6,250 nucleotides of DNA from Dehalococcoidia bacterium (GTDB taxonomy: Bacteria > Chloroflexota > Dehalococcoidia > JACVQG01). Shown piece after piece: positions 6,173-6,250 of the stretch; the first letter of the stretch is position 1; each line of letters starts with the position of its first letter. Location: assembly GCA_015661045.1 (NCBI GenBank), contig JACVQG010000091.1:1-6250 (forward strand), given 5' to 3'. The position numbers and the translations under genes were made by a program. Under the pieces are notes generated by a model, which searched no databases, was not told the DNA's origin, and saw only the letters and a program-made list of their open reading frames with translations.

Positions 6173-6227
6173 ATGTCAGTGGTTAACTGTTAAGGGAAAA
6201 TGTCAGTATGAAGGAAAAACTGACATT
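6173..6227. repeat. Cluster of ATGTCAGT repeats, direct and inverted, at the right edge
   Basis: The 8-mer ATGTCAGT occurs at 6173-6180 and again 27 nt later at 6200-6207; its complement ACTGACAT occurs at 6219-6226. The last two form a perfect 9-bp inverted repeat, AATGTCAGT (6199-6207) and ACTGACATT (6219-6227), with 11 nt between. Between the first two copies lies an odd palindrome, TTAAC-T-GTTAA (6183-6193). This may be an operator array for a gene beyond the window, or a terminal region of an insertion sequence: IS21-type ends start with TG and carry short internal repeats. The repeats are seen directly; the interpretation is open. Confidence 0.5.
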
Positions 6228-6250
6228 GAACCGAAAAGAACAAAACAGGC

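Larger units (their letters stand above)
5924..6250. other. 327-bp gene-free region upstream of the solute-binding gene
   Basis: No frame here has protein-like composition with a ribosome site. It contains, from left to right, the leader and possible promoter of the minus-strand gene, a multi-hairpin repeat (5992-6098), an AT-rich stretch with nothing recognisable (about 6099-6172), and a repeat cluster at the right edge (6173-6227). The right-hand part may be the upstream region of a gene or mobile element that starts beyond the window. Confidence 0.7.

Noticed and set aside
5992..6186. A 64-residue plus-strand frame starting at TTG in the right intergenic region
   Set aside because: It is a translation of the palindromic repeat (Ser/Pro/Arg-rich start), has no ribosome site and continues into AT-rich non-coding sequence.

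Overview
The window looks like a bacterial chromosome segment of moderate GC content from an anaerobic or microaerobic respirer. A Chloroflexota (Dehalococcoidia-like) source is my best guess. It rests on style: a lipoprotein with a Pro/Thr/Ser-rich spacer after the lipid Cys, a double-anchored haem/Ig-like surface protein, and C/G-rich palindromic intergenic repeats. No rRNA, tRNA or other phylogenetic marker is present, so this is only suggestive.

Layout. Bases 2-118 hold the 3' end of a gene that starts outside the window; its last 38 residues resemble the C-terminal helix of a cyclic-nucleotide-binding-type domain. A gap with a 10-bp hairpin follows. Then comes a tight plus-strand gene run: a Tat-exported four-cluster [4Fe-4S] protein (230-1087), an NrfD/PsrC/ActC-type membrane quinone-interacting subunit (1074-2519, overlapping by 14 nt), a double-anchored protein with one c-type haem motif, a Reeler-like domain and an Ig-like domain (2546-3712), and a 40-residue single-helix membrane protein (3734-3856). 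A slipin/stomatin SPFH protein (3908-4687) follows 51 nt later and may share the transcript. A strong, probably bidirectional terminator (4734-4773) separates this run from a convergent single gene for an iron/AfuA-type ABC solute-binding lipoprotein (5923-4775, minus strand).

The last 327 bases carry no convincing gene. They contain a palindrome in the leader of the solute-binding gene, a roughly 107-bp multi-hairpin MITE/REP-like repeat, and at the right edge a cluster of ATGTCAGT repeats in direct and inverted orientation that could be an operator array or the end of an insertion sequence.

How the genes may work together. The iron-sulfur and NrfD subunits form the standard electron-transfer and membrane pair of CISM-type enzymes and alternative complex III. 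Electrons would pass between the quinone pool and the outer face of the membrane. The next gene supplies a possible monohaem c-type carrier tethered at the same face, and the 40-residue protein could be an accessory subunit. No molybdopterin catalytic subunit or multihaem partner is in the window. The module is either catalytic-subunit-free or works with a subunit encoded elsewhere. This is the most interesting part of the window.
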